Assembly: GCA_009777825.1 (NCBI GenBank)
Contig: WRLA01000006.1
Span: forward strand, 1 to 64,000
From: Bacteroidales bacterium
GTDB lineage: Bacteria > Bacteroidota > Bacteroidia > Bacteroidales > WRLA01
Length of the DNA stretch: 64,000 nt
Reading direction: 5' to 3'
Part shown: positions 17,743-25,872 of the stretch, in pieces
Layout of the letters: each line of letters begins with the position of its first letter
How positions within the stretch are numbered: position 1 is the first letter of the stretch
The notes under the pieces: model-generated
What the model saw: the letters and a program-made list of their open reading frames with translations, nothing else
What the model was told of the DNA's origin: nothing
The model's database searches: none
Translations under genes and position numbers: made by a program

Positions 17743-18087
17743 CTAAACGGAAGCCGCATTACGCCACCCCGTTATCTGTTTGCCTATGCTTTCGATTAAA
17801 TGACTCAATTCCGCCTGTTTCCGAATGCTAAGAATTCGCAAGTCAACGCATAGGCGAATTTCTAATTTCAATAACTCAAAATCATCTAAAAATTGCTCTA
17901 AATGTTCTCTCTTTTTTTCAGCCTTGTTGGCTCTGTATATACTCCTTACCAACTGTAAAGCATCCCGTTTCATATCCTGTCCCAAACTGTACTTATACTC
18001 CTTGGGAAACTCTTGAGTTATCTGAAACAGATGCCTCACCAACAAATACGTATCCTTATAAACCGGTAAATCGTAATATAGAGCCAT
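17743..18087 (-). CDS. Four-helix-bundle Avd-like DGR accessory protein
   Basis: The protein has 114 residues, nearly all predicted helical and basic (LFQITQEFPKEYKYSLGQDMKRDALQLVRSIYRAN; KREHLEQFLDDFELLKLEIRLC). It belongs to the S23/four-helix-bundle superfamily that includes Avd of the Bordetella phage DGR, which forms a pentamer binding the reverse transcriptase and the template RNA. The location directly upstream of the template repeat and the reverse transcriptase supports this role over that of an rRNA-intervening-sequence protein. Confidence 0.85.
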   Translation of the reverse strand: MALYYDLPVYKDTYLLVRHLFQITQEFPKEYKYSLGQDMKRDALQLVRSIYRANKAEKKREHLEQFLDDFELLKLEIRLCVDLRILSIRKQAELSHLIESIGKQITGWRNAASV

Positions 18088-18103
18088 CCCTCAAAAATTT
18101 TCG

Positions 18104-18118
18104 ACCGCCAAAGGCGGT
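18104..18118. other. Hairpin downstream of the VR-like sequence
   Basis: ACCGCC-AAA-GGCGGT forms a perfect 6-bp GC-rich stem with a 3-nt loop. It lies about 30 bp past the end of the variable-repeat-like sequence and just before the Avd-like gene. In known DGRs a hairpin or cruciform shortly after VR raises retrohoming efficiency, and the position here fits. Confidence 0.55.
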
Positions 18119-18147
18119 AGGGTAAATTGGTAAATTGCCAAATAGTT

Positions 18148-18212
18148 AAAAAGCCCGAACGGCACGAACTCTACGCGTACTGGACTTGCCGCCGTTGTCC
18201 GTCCGTTACCAA
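18148..18212 (-). repeat. DGR variable repeat-like sequence (VR), apparently decayed
   Basis: Read on the minus strand, the end gives RRVRAVRAF and a stop. A 20-base identity block is shared with the template repeat (TR) at 17489-17508. Upstream of it, most mismatches fall at TR adenines: AAC to GGC twice, AAC to GAC, AAC to TCC, AAT to AGT. Further on the alignment needs a small indel, and no long target frame leads into it; the only frame over it (18171-18443, TTG start) is in another phase and matches nothing I know. The sequence 18213-18534 is strongly strand-biased (G/T-rich on the minus strand), contains a gcgggtat...atacccgc inverted repeat, and holds no gene I can support. Confidence 0.65.
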
Positions 18213-18542
18213 AAAATGGCTAATTTGAGCCATAGAAAAAGCGGGTATCTCATAGCCGGCGAACCAGCGAAATACCCGCCAAATAAGCAATAACTCAGCC
18301 AACGCCCCCGAACCTCCGCTAAAAAGCCAAGAAAAGCCATCTCTTAGCCATCTACCGCAATAAAACGACAAAACCTCCTCAGAAATAAACCCAATCCAAA
18401 CAGCAATCCAACCTACGCCCAACCTATCCGCCTCTTCCCACAAAAAAATTAAACGTAAATTAAACTTTTACCCAACTTATCGGACGATATGTTCTAAATC
18501 AAATTTTCGACAAAATTTTGATAATTAATGTTTTATGTTCGT

Positions 18543-18765
18543 TTTTAGAGGATGGGGTGTTTTGACTGCCCAAAATAAACTCGGAAGAATCCTGTACACA
18601 GTAGTGAAAACAAAAACAGAATACGATGAATCGTTACTCAAAACCAATGAAAATGAAAGGCTCAAAAAAAGATTAAACAAAATACGAAAAGAAATGGAAA
18701 AAATTGAAAATCAACTAGATGAACGTGCTTGAAAATGTTTGTTATATAAAAGATACAAAGGACAC
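18543..18765 (+). mobile_element. IS110-family transposase 3' fragment
   Basis: The frame at 18535-18732 encodes NKLGRILYTVVKTKTEYDES and then a coiled-coil tail (RLKKRLNKIRKEMEKIENQL). This matches the extreme C-terminus of IS110-family transposases after the Transposase_20 domain. About 175 bp, including the sequence past the stop, is repeated almost exactly at 27660-27840. The catalytic part is absent, so it is a scar. Confidence 0.75.
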
Positions 18766-19189
18766 AGAGGTTCACAGAGTTTTTTATCCTGCCAATCCTG
18801 AAATCATGTGAATCATGGTTCAGACAATTTTCTCCGGATCGCTTCGCTATGCTCGCAATGACGGGATGGGCATCGCGTGTCGAAAAATTTACTACTTTTG
18901 CATTTTTATCTAATCGAGAGGGCGGGCGGGCGATTTAGAGGTGTGTGTTTAACGTTTTTTTCGAGAAAAGCAAATTTAAATTAGTTGAAAATTGAAAGTT
19001 GAAAGTTGAAAATTGGGAGGCGGGGGCATCCATCATGTTCATCATTGAAATCACGCTAAAATCACAGTTCGGACAGTTTTCTCTGTGAAACTCTGTGCAC
19101 TCTGCGTCTCTGTGCTGAATACAATCCATCATGTTCATCATTTCGTAATATTCTATTATAGATTTGGACGCAAAGGTACGGAATTTTTT
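18766..19189. repeat. Gene-free block of interspersed repeats
   Basis: The block holds fragments of several repeat families: a cacagaggttcacagag unit (18768-18785), a cggatcgcttcgctatgctcgcaatgacg unit (about 18838-18866), tandem gaaagttgaaagttgaaaa, and a direct repeat (tccatcatgttcatcatt) at about 19029-19046 and 19126-19143. There is a minus-strand -7 box (TACCTTTG, 19171-19178). The frame at 18935-19141 downstream of it is made of these repeats and is not credible as a protein. Confidence 0.6.
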
Positions 19190-19831
19190 TTAATAATTGA
19201 ATAACTGAACAACTCTTCCCCACGCCTGAGCCATCCCTTCAATAAAATAGTGTCCCGATGCGCCATATCCACCTGCTGCATAAGCCGTTACCATTCCGTA
19301 AAAAATCAGGACGGCGAGCAGGATGAAGCAGTAGGAGAAGAATAGTCCGTATTTTCGCAAGTCGGTTTGTCTTGGGTGCAAGTCTTTCAGGGTGGTGGAG
19401 AGGTCGAAGGCGGTGGTTGCGCCGAGCAGAGCGAAGAACAGGTTGTGTGACTGTATGTTGAGGAGCGAAATCAGCATCATGATAGAGGAGAGCAAGGGGA
19501 AGAAGTAGGGCGCAAGTATCATCAGAAAGTTGGTTTTCCCTTCGTATTGAAATTCGCCGCCTTTGCCTGCCGTTACGTGCAGTCCCGTAGGTTTGCGGAG
19601 GGTGAGGATGGCGAAGAGGTTGTGGCAGAGTTCATGTTTCAAGATGGCGATGAACGACGACTGTTTGACGAAAATCAGCGAAAACAGCAACATGCCGCCG
19701 CCCACGCCCCAAAACCATATCTGAGGCTGTTGCAAACCGAAAGCGGAAGACAGTTCTATCAACTGCAACACGAAAGAGTACGAGAGCGGGATAAACAGCA
19801 GGAGGGCGAGTAGGACACGAATGAATCTCAT
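19190..19831 (-). CDS. M50-family membrane metallopeptidase
   Basis: The protein has 213 residues and about five membrane segments. The zinc site is His66-Glu67-x-x-His70 (KHELCHNLF), followed by a hydrophobic segment. The topology fits the site-2-protease (M50) superfamily, in which the HExxH lies in or next to a membrane helix. The typical second motif (LDG or NxxPxxxLDG) is not clear, although TTAFDLSTTLKDLHP could supply the third ligand. The substrate is unknown. It stands alone between two repeat blocks. Confidence 0.7.
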   Translation of the reverse strand: MRFIRVLLALLLFIPLSYSFVLQLIELSSAFGLQQPQIWFWGVGGGMLLFSLIFVKQSSFIAILKHELCHNLFAILTLRKPTGLHVTAGKGGEFQYEGKTNFLMILAPYFFPLLSSIMMLISLLNIQSHNLFFALLGATTAFDLSTTLKDLHPRQTDLRKYGLFFSYCFILLAVLIFYGMVTAYAAGGYGASGHYFIEGMAQAWGRVVQLFNY

Positions 19832-19847
19832 ATATTATTTTTTATTT

Positions 19848-20168
19848 TTACTCTGGATTGCTTCGTCGTTCCTCCTCGCAATGACGCAATGTGTGGCGTC
19901 ATTGCGAGCGTAGCGAAGCAATCCAGAAGTAGGCGATTATTCTGACTTTCCCCGATATTTACTCCGGATTGCTTCGTCATTGCGAGCGCAGCGAAGCAAT
20001 CCAGAAGTAAGCGCCTGCTTTGACATTTTACCATTATACATACACATCCTCCTCGTTTCATGGTTCTATTGTTATTTTTCATCTCTTTACTCCGGATTGC
20101 TTCGTCGTTCCTCCTCGCAATGACGCAATGCGTGTCGTCATTGCGAGCGCAGCGAAGCAATCCGGAAG
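19848..20168. repeat. Cluster of three palindromic repeat units
   Basis: Three units built from ggattgcttcg and its complement cgaagcaatcc lie at about 19853-19925, 19970-20005 and 20091-20166. In the first and third, the arms enclose cctcgcaatgacgcaatg and cgtcattgcgag, forming near-perfect hairpins of about 70-75 bp. The block ends about 5 bp after the stop of the next minus-strand gene. The frame at 19828-20160 is translated repeat and is not reported as a gene. Confidence 0.8.
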
Positions 20169-20171
20169 TAT

Positions 20172-21614
20172 TTATCTCTCATAAGCCCCCAAGTCAGGTG
20201 TTGCCATATCCCTCGGATTCCCATCAATGTCGGTATCAATGCCGCGATAGACGCCTTGGTTCAGAGCGGGTGAAAGCGAATCTAACTGGTAGTTATATTT
20301 CTCATACTCCACGAAGGCGGGGGATTTGTTGATGATGCAGTTGGAGAAGTATTCCTCGTCGGAGGTGTTTCTGGTTGTTTTCAGCAAGCAGTGGTCGAAG
20401 TTCCATGTGAATGTGCCCATGTTGGTACTTCCGATAACTATTTCATTTTCAGCGCCTCCCCAGACGATGCTGTTGTCGAAAACGACTTTTGTCGGGTCAA
20501 CGGTGATGATGGTTTCGGTTTGCGGTTCTACAAACGCATTGCTGAAGACCAGCGACGGTTTTTCGTTTACCGACCAGTAGTTTCCGATGGTAACGTGGTG
20601 AAATTCAAAATATCCGCCGCTCAGCGCCATGGCATATTCGAGGCAGTAGTCGAAAAGGAGGTTGGCTCCATAGATGGAGGTGCAGTTGCCGGCTAATCCG
20701 CCTACGCTCATGTTTTCGAATTTGGTGTTGGAGATTTGGAGAGCGGGATATTGGTTGGGCGATTCGCCCGGTTGCTCGCACTGTATTCCCAGCACGGCGT
20801 TTCGGATGACGGCGTGTTCGATAATGTTGTCTATTGAGCCTTTGTCGAGCATGATGCCGTTCCATTGCCCGGGCAGGTCTTTATAATAGGATTCCAAGCG
20901 GTCGCCCTGCATGGTTACTTTTTGGTAGGGCGTGCCGTTGATTTCTAAGGTAGAGCCCGGGTCAATCCAAATTCCGCTGTTTTTGTGAAAATAGAGTTTG
21001 CAGCCGGCTTCGATGGTCAGTTTGGAGGAGTCCATGACGGCGGCGTAGCCGTAAATAAGATACGGTTTGTCGTTGTACCACGTTCCCGACACGGGCGTAT
21101 AATATCGTCGCCAAGGAGGCACGGTGTCGGGTTGAGTTGGCATGATATAATGTGCGTCCCATCCGTAGGCTATCAGTTTGATTTCCTGCCTGTTGCCGTT
21201 GGTTGTAAAGACTAATTGGTCTTCGACCAAGAGCGGGTTGTTGGTGTTTTGAGGGTCTATCCGGACTTTCACGAAGATGTACATGCTGTCTTTGCCGGAG
21301 ATTTCTTTGTCGAGGATGGTGGTTTTGTCTTCGCCGTCAATGTTGATTTTGTAGGGCGAGGCGCTGCCGCCGTTGAGTTTGATTTCGGAGATTTTGATGG
21401 CTTCGCTGTGCCGGTTGTACACCATCAGTTTCAGGGTGGCGGAGCCGACGGTGGTAAAAACGGTGTCGAACAAGACCGTATCCGCCGAGAAAGCGAGTTT
21501 GGCGTCGGCGCTCGTGATAAACTTTTCATCTTTCCGGCAAGAGATAACAAACAGCGTTACCGTCAACAGCATTAAAAAAAGACCCCAGTAGTTTTTACAA
21601 TAATGATTCATCAT
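20172..21614 (-). CDS. Lipoprotein with right-handed beta-helix domain
   Basis: The protein has 480 residues. A lipobox (VISC, Cys26) shows outer- or inner-membrane anchoring by lipidation. Residues 40-145 form an Ig-like/ASPM-type beta domain with DTVFTTVGSATLKLMVYNR. The rest is repetitive beta sequence (IIEHAVIRNAVLGIQ, NTKFENMSVGGLAG, HHVTIGNYW) as in pectate-lyase-like helices. The end (IDTDIDGNPRDMATPDLGAYE) is the signature of the choice-of-anchor Q/polysaccharide-binding class. Similar Bacteroidales proteins may act on or bind polysaccharides, but no catalytic residues are evident. A palindrome cluster follows directly after the stop. Confidence 0.75.
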   Translation of the reverse strand: MMNHYCKNYWGLFLMLLTVTLFVISCRKDEKFITSADAKLAFSADTVLFDTVFTTVGSATLKLMVYNRHSEAIKISEIKLNGGSASPYKINIDGEDKTTILDKEISGKDSMYIFVKVRIDPQNTNNPLLVEDQLVFTTNGNRQEIKLIAYGWDAHYIMPTQPDTVPPWRRYYTPVSGTWYNDKPYLIYGYAAVMDSSKLTIEAGCKLYFHKNSGIWIDPGSTLEINGTPYQKVTMQGDRLESYYKDLPGQWNGIMLDKGSIDNIIEHAVIRNAVLGIQCEQPGESPNQYPALQISNTKFENMSVGGLAGNCTSIYGANLLFDYCLEYAMALSGGYFEFHHVTIGNYWSVNEKPSLVFSNAFVEPQTETIITVDPTKVVFDNSIVWGGAENEIVIGSTNMGTFTWNFDHCLLKTTRNTSDEEYFSNCIINKSPAFVEYEKYNYQLDSLSPALNQGVYRGIDTDIDGNPRDMATPDLGAYER

Positions 21615-21743
21615 ATTTTTTAAATAAAAAATATAAACGCTTTGATGGGGGAAAAATTGTTTTTATTAAAATAGATGATTTTTAATAGTAAATATACGAA
21701 ATTTGATATTTTTACGTTACACTTTTTTATAAAATTTTAAACT

Positions 21744-22595
21744 ATGAAATCAAATCACAGTAACGAGCCTATTGATAATGCTCAATACGGCGACAAAAAT
21801 CAGGCGATAGACTATATCAAATTGCCTGAAGGTGAAAATCTTAAAATCTTCTCCGACTTGAATCAAATTATTTTTGTTTGCAGTGGAGGATTAACACTTT
21901 CCGGTAATGGGGTATCGGATAAGAAAGTTAAGGATGGAGAGTCTGTTTTAATCCCTATGCAAAATCCATGCGTTTTTACGGCGTTGGAACATGCCGAGAT
22001 GCTGGTGATGAAATTAAGCCATGATGTTAATCTTCATGATTATTATCCGCCTAATTCATTGTCGGAAGAACACCAAGAAAAAAATGCCAAGAAAAAAAGT
22101 GTCGGATTTTTGAAATCCAATCAAAGAATTATAGCGTTTTCGAATACGGTAAAAAACTACAAAAACGACGGCATCAAAAACAATCGCCTTTTCGAGGTCA
22201 AAGTAGAAGAGTTTCTCTTTTTGATAAAAGAATACTGCGATAAAAAGCAGATAACCAACTTCTTCGCTCCTATTTACAGCCCTGATTTCATCTTCTCCAA
22301 TAAGGTGCTTCACTACTTGAGCAAGGCAAAAACAGTTCGGGACATGGCGGCATTATTTGAATACAGTTTATCCGGATATGAGAAAAAGTTTAAACGGATT
22401 TTCAACGTTTCCCCCTACAAGTGGATGCGCGAACAAAAAGCGAAAAAGATTTACCACGAAGTGTGCTACGGTCCAAAAACCTTTACCCTGATAGCGTCCG
22501 AGTATGGTTTCTCATCGCCCGCCCACTTCAACGACTTCTGCAAAACGTTCTACGACAACACGCCCGGAAAATTGAGGAAAAAAGCAAGACAATGA
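21744..22595 (+). CDS. AraC-family transcriptional regulator
   Basis: The protein has 283 residues. An N-terminal cupin-like sensing region (residues about 30-110; EGENLKIFSDLNQ, ESVLIPMQNPCVFTALE) precedes two HTH motifs of AraC type (TVRDMAALFEYSLSGYEKKFKRIFNVSPYKWM and FTLIASEYGFSSPAHFNDFCKTFYDNTPGKLR). Most family members activate genes in response to a small ligand or peptide. No neighbouring target is obvious: the upstream lipoprotein gene is divergent, and downstream lie IS scars. Confidence 0.85.
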   Translation: MKSNHSNEPIDNAQYGDKNQAIDYIKLPEGENLKIFSDLNQIIFVCSGGLTLSGNGVSDKKVKDGESVLIPMQNPCVFTALEHAEMLVMKLSHDVNLHDYYPPNSLSEEHQEKNAKKKSVGFLKSNQRIIAFSNTVKNYKNDGIKNNRLFEVKVEEFLFLIKEYCDKKQITNFFAPIYSPDFIFSNKVLHYLSKAKTVRDMAALFEYSLSGYEKKFKRIFNVSPYKWMREQKAKKIYHEVCYGPKTFTLIASEYGFSSPAHFNDFCKTFYDNTPGKLRKKARQ

Positions 22596-22850
22596 ATTAC
22601 GAAATCAGTTCCCCCTACAGCTGGGGCGTCTCGTTGAGTTGACAGGCTACTGTGAGTGCATGACAAATTGCACAGTTTTGTCTTAAACTACATCATAAGT
22701 TTGGCAGCCTCTTGACTTCGGCAATGCTCACGTGTATTTACCTCAGTGGATGTATAACAAATTGTCGCATCTCGTCATTTCGGCATAAAAAGACTACATT
22801 ACGTTAAAGCCGCCAGGCTTGATAGTATTTATTATTTACTAAAAGGAGGA
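22596..22850. mobile_element. IS110-type left-end fragment and flanking scar
   Basis: Positions 22788-22850 match 27448-27505 closely (shared core gactacattacgttaaa, then ccgcc, then ggcttgatagtatttatt). At 27450 this block leads into the N-terminus of an IS110-type transposase, so here only the element end remains. It cuts off the lipoprotein gene on the minus strand. The 190 bp before it contain no gene I recognise. Confidence 0.6.
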
Positions 22851-23049
22851 GCCCTTTGTTGGTGGCATTGTCAGGTTGCACGGTGGCAATCAGCATTACA
22901 GTGCCGGTCGGAGCAAGCGTAACAGATGTCCCGTTCAGCGTTATGCCGGTTACCGGAATATCGTTGTTTCCCTTGTCTTTCTCACAAGCAGTGAAAACTG
23001 TCGCCAGCGCGAAAGCGACTGCCATTGAATAGATTATGTACTTCTTCAT
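22804..23049 (-). pseudogene. Truncated Ig-like (Big_2) lipoprotein
   Basis: The frame has 81 codons. A lipoprotein signal with lipobox FTAC (Cys22) is followed by the start of a bacterial Ig-like group 2 domain (VTGITLNGTSVTLAPTGTV, ATVQPDNATNK). After NATNK, where such domains continue with a tryptophan strand, the sequence switches to GLLLLVNNKYYQAW, which is the IS110-type end. The gene was therefore cut in its first domain. A -7 box at 23090-23097 still precedes it. Confidence 0.75.
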
Positions 23050-23089
23050 GGCTTATTTTCTTTACATTGAACTTACGAAAATTAGGCGG

Positions 23090-23097
23090 CAAAGGTA
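23090..23097 (-). promoter_or_regulatory. Promoter of the truncated lipoprotein gene
   Basis: TACCTTTG on the minus strand, 41 bp before the ATG at 23049. Confidence 0.55.
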
Positions 23098-23155
23098 CAA
23101 AATTAATTGAAAATTGAGAGAAAAGATGTTCTTCTTCAGTTATTCAGTTACTCAG

Positions 23156-24106
23156 TTATTCAGTTACTTCCTTCGGTGTCCTCCTTGACCAGAACCAGGC
23201 AATCGTCAATCCTGCGACGATGTGCCATATTCCCCAGAGAGCGGCGATGAATGCCATTCCGCCCGATCCGTCGAACAGTTTCGGGTTGAAGATGAGTACC
23301 AAGCCGAGCGCCGAATTTTGAATACCGGTTTCGATGGTGATGGTTCGGACGTCGGCATCTTTTAACTTTCCGAGTTTTCCTGTGGTAAAGCCCAGCAGGA
23401 AAGCGAGGGCATTGTGCGCCAGTACGATGAAAAATATCAGATGGATATATTTCAAAAAGGGAGCAAGATTATTTTTAAACGCAATGGCTATAAAAATGAT
23501 AAACACTACGATGGATATATTCGATATTGCCCTTTTTGTCTTTTGAACAAATTTCGGAAAGCGTTTTCCTACGATAATTCCGAGGGTGATCGGCGCTCCG
23601 AGCAGCAAAACTACCGTTTGCAACATCTCCAAAAAACTGATACTCACCAACGGGACGTCAACCGGAACATTCATGAAATGGACGTATAAAGAACTATACA
23701 GCCAGAAGTTAAACGGTGTCAGGATGACGCATGTCGTCGTTGCGAATGCCGTCAGCGAGACCGACAGGCTGAGGTTAGCTTTCGACATGTACGAAAGAAA
23801 GTTCGACACATTCCCGCCCGGACAGGATGCCACGAGCATCATCCCCATCGCTACCGTGTAGGTAGGATTGAAAATCGTTACCAAAAGAAATGTGAACAGC
23901 GGCAAAAAGACAAACTGCGAACAGACGCCGAGCAAGAACGGTTTTATATTGGTAAAAACGTTCTTAAAAGCCTTAAAGTCCAAATTCAGCGCAACGCCGA
24001 ACATGATAAATGCTATCACGATGTTCATGGTTAGCAGCGAGCCTTCTGTGAAGTTGAGCCGCTCGCCGTCGAGGACGGCTAAAGGATGGTGTGCCAATGT
24101 TATCAT
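23156..24106 (-). CDS. Bile acid:sodium symporter (BASS) family transporter
   Basis: The protein has 316 residues with about nine to ten membrane segments. The conserved unwound-helix motif CPGGNVSNFLSYMSKANLSLSV and the second repeat ETGIQNSALGLVL identify the BASS/SBF fold. Members import bile acids, pantoate or other organic anions with sodium; the substrate here is not readable. The start overlaps the stop of the BamA-like gene by 4 bp (ATGA), so the two form an operon. Confidence 0.85.
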   Translation of the reverse strand: MITLAHHPLAVLDGERLNFTEGSLLTMNIVIAFIMFGVALNLDFKAFKNVFTNIKPFLLGVCSQFVFLPLFTFLLVTIFNPTYTVAMGMMLVASCPGGNVSNFLSYMSKANLSLSVSLTAFATTTCVILTPFNFWLYSSLYVHFMNVPVDVPLVSISFLEMLQTVVLLLGAPITLGIIVGKRFPKFVQKTKRAISNISIVVFIIFIAIAFKNNLAPFLKYIHLIFFIVLAHNALAFLLGFTTGKLGKLKDADVRTITIETGIQNSALGLVLIFNPKLFDGSGGMAFIAALWGIWHIVAGLTIAWFWSRRTPKEVTE

Positions 24107-25488
24107 AATATAAAATTTATTCCCATGTAAAAAGCGCCTTTGCCGTCTTGCTTATTCAGGGCGCGTCCGTAGTCGGCGGCGATGATGAAATTACGGTTCA
24201 TTGCCAATCCCAAGCCCATGCCGGCGCCGAGGTGCGGCTTGTCGTTCCCGGTGGTGAAAAAGCGATCATCGCCTTGTTGAATGAAATAGGGATTATCGGC
24301 GTCGAGAGCGACAAAATCTATCTTTCTTTTGTCATAGACCATCCCGCCGTCGCAAAAGCCGTTCAGGTAGAGCGACCAGTTCTGTTTGATAAATTTGAAA
24401 TTCGTAACGATGCCCCGCAGTTCCACATTGGCAAAGGCGGCGCCGTCGCCAATGACGCTGTTTTTCAGAATGCCTCTGACAGTCGTAGCCCCGCCGACGC
24501 CCTCATTCACAAAACGTCCCAGCCAGATGTAGTTCATATTTTGAGAGAGAAAAAACGGGATTTCTCCGAACACTTTTTGTTGTACAACGACGCGATAGAC
24601 GCCTATCAACCGTTGATTTTCCAAAAGCGGAATAAACTGTTTGTGCGACAGCGCGACGACACCGTGTGAAAACCCGTTCATGTTGCCGAGAAAGTCCGGC
24701 GAGATGTCGAGCATCAACTCCGTGAGAATACCTTTCGACGGGGTTTTTTCATGGTTTCGGGTATCGAACGCCGCGCCAAGCCGCAGATGGGTCGAAAAAC
24801 CGCCGTCTTTTTCCCTTTCTGTGATGATGTTGTTGGCAACGTATAAATCGTACAAGGTCGTCGTATCGGACTTTTTCAACTTGTCGAAATCAACTCTGTC
24901 CACCTTGAAATTCAACAGATTAAACCCCGCAAAATATTTGATGTGCGGATTGCCGATGTTCCACGAGAAATCAACGTTCGCTCTTAAAAAACTGCGTTGG
25001 TAGTTGTAAAAAAACTTCGAGACAAACTCGTCGGCGTCTTCGTCTATAAAGTCCGGATGATAGACCGACTCGTAGCCGTTGAAACCGTACAACGGGGCGG
25101 CTTTATCGGTAATGTAACTGATGTCAGACATCATCCGCACGCCCGGTATCAATTTCTTGGTGTCCCAGTAGAAACGGTTATTGCCCGTCCCCTTCGTAAA
25201 CCGCGACACCTCAAGGTACAAACTCTGTTCGTACACAGGGTACGATGACTCGCCGTAGTCGAACAGATTCACCAACGCCCCGTATTGCAATCCCAAGTCG
25301 GAACTGTAGGTGATGGTCGGCAGCGCTCCGAAATTCCAACCTTTTTTCTTGATGACGCCTTTTTCCGATTCCGACGGCACAGATACCTCTTCTTCCGTCT
25401 GCGCAACAGACGTTACGGAAAAACAGAAAAACAAAATCACTCCCAAAACGCTTAACTTCCTCATTAATAGACTTTTATTCATAAACAT
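24103..25488 (-). CDS. BamA/TamA-like outer-membrane barrel (D15 surface antigen)
   Basis: About 461 residues from this start. The signal peptide (LSVLGVILFFCFSVTSVAQ) is followed by barrel strands typical of the Omp85 C-terminal domain: GALPTITYSSDLGLQYGA, HLRLGAAFDTRNHEKTPSKGIL, LGRFVNEGVGGATTVRGI and GAGMGLGLAMNRNFIIAADYG. POTRA domains are absent, so it is a short Omp85 member, not BamA itself. The start is placed downstream of the -7 box at 25531-25538; ATGs at 25482 or 25464 are equally possible, and the longer frame from 25545 would begin upstream of the promoter. It is co-transcribed with the BASS transporter. Confidence 0.75.
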   Translation of the reverse strand: MFMNKSLLMRKLSVLGVILFFCFSVTSVAQTEEEVSVPSESEKGVIKKKGWNFGALPTITYSSDLGLQYGALVNLFDYGESSYPVYEQSLYLEVSRFTKGTGNNRFYWDTKKLIPGVRMMSDISYITDKAAPLYGFNGYESVYHPDFIDEDADEFVSKFFYNYQRSFLRANVDFSWNIGNPHIKYFAGFNLLNFKVDRVDFDKLKKSDTTTLYDLYVANNIITEREKDGGFSTHLRLGAAFDTRNHEKTPSKGILTELMLDISPDFLGNMNGFSHGVVALSHKQFIPLLENQRLIGVYRVVVQQKVFGEIPFFLSQNMNYIWLGRFVNEGVGGATTVRGILKNSVIGDGAAFANVELRGIVTNFKFIKQNWSLYLNGFCDGGMVYDKRKIDFVALDADNPYFIQQGDDRFFTTGNDKPHLGAGMGLGLAMNRNFIIAADYGRALNKQDGKGAFYMGINFIL

Positions 25489-25530
25489 AGCATTGTTAAT
25501 TACACAACAAAAAAACATTTTTTCAGGGTA

Positions 25531-25538
25531 CAAAGGTA
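25531..25538 (-). promoter_or_regulatory. Promoter of the BamA-like/BASS operon
   Basis: TACCTTTG on the minus strand, about 43 bp before the chosen start. Confidence 0.65.
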
Positions 25539-25749
25539 AAACCAATATTTTTGATAAAAAAGGCTATTTATACCCATTTTTGCATGGGTATAAATACGCA
25601 CTTTGCCATATATCTAAAAAACACCAAAAGCCACTCTGCCCCCATCGCAATCCCCATATTTTTTCTTATTTCTGTAATAATCAACCAATATATGACACTA
25701 CCAAATATCGGTTCGTCCACAGGCAACAGGGAAAACCCTAACACTTTTT

Positions 25750-25872
25750 CCTGAAGAAGAAGCCTATAAAAATTACCGTTACTGCGCCTATTTTACCAAT
25801 TTAGATTTGGCTCCGGCAGAGGTTTGTCGATTGTATTATCCCCGCGGTGATGCCGAAGATAGAATCAATGAC
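25750..25872 (+). pseudogene. IS1380-family transposase fragment
   Basis: A plus-strand frame of about 40 codons reads YRYCAYFTNLDLAPAEV and LYYPRGDAEDRIND. This closely resembles the C-terminal half of IS1380-type DDE transposases around the catalytic glutamate (YRGRADSENRIKE in intact copies). Everything else of the element is missing. Its right end overlaps the 3' end of the TatD gene on the other strand. The bases between 25546 and 25750 show nothing recognisable. Confidence 0.7.

Noticed and set aside
17573-17759. A short minus-strand frame overlapping the Avd-like gene's end (RLPFSRNFCRYGGKG)
   Set aside because: It ends inside the template repeat in a different frame from the VR-type peptide and overlaps avd; most likely chance.
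18171-18443. A 90-codon minus-strand frame upstream of the VR-like sequence (TTG start)
   Set aside because: It is out of phase with the VR-type ending, has no recognisable family, and reflects the G/T bias of the region.
18935-19141. A 68-codon minus-strand frame behind a -7 box
   Set aside because: It consists of interspersed repeats, including an exact internal direct repeat, and does not look like a protein despite the promoter-like box.
19828-20160. A 110-codon minus-strand frame (CARNDDTHCVIARRNDEAI)
   Set aside because: It is the translation of three palindromic repeat units and has no promoter, start context or family resemblance.
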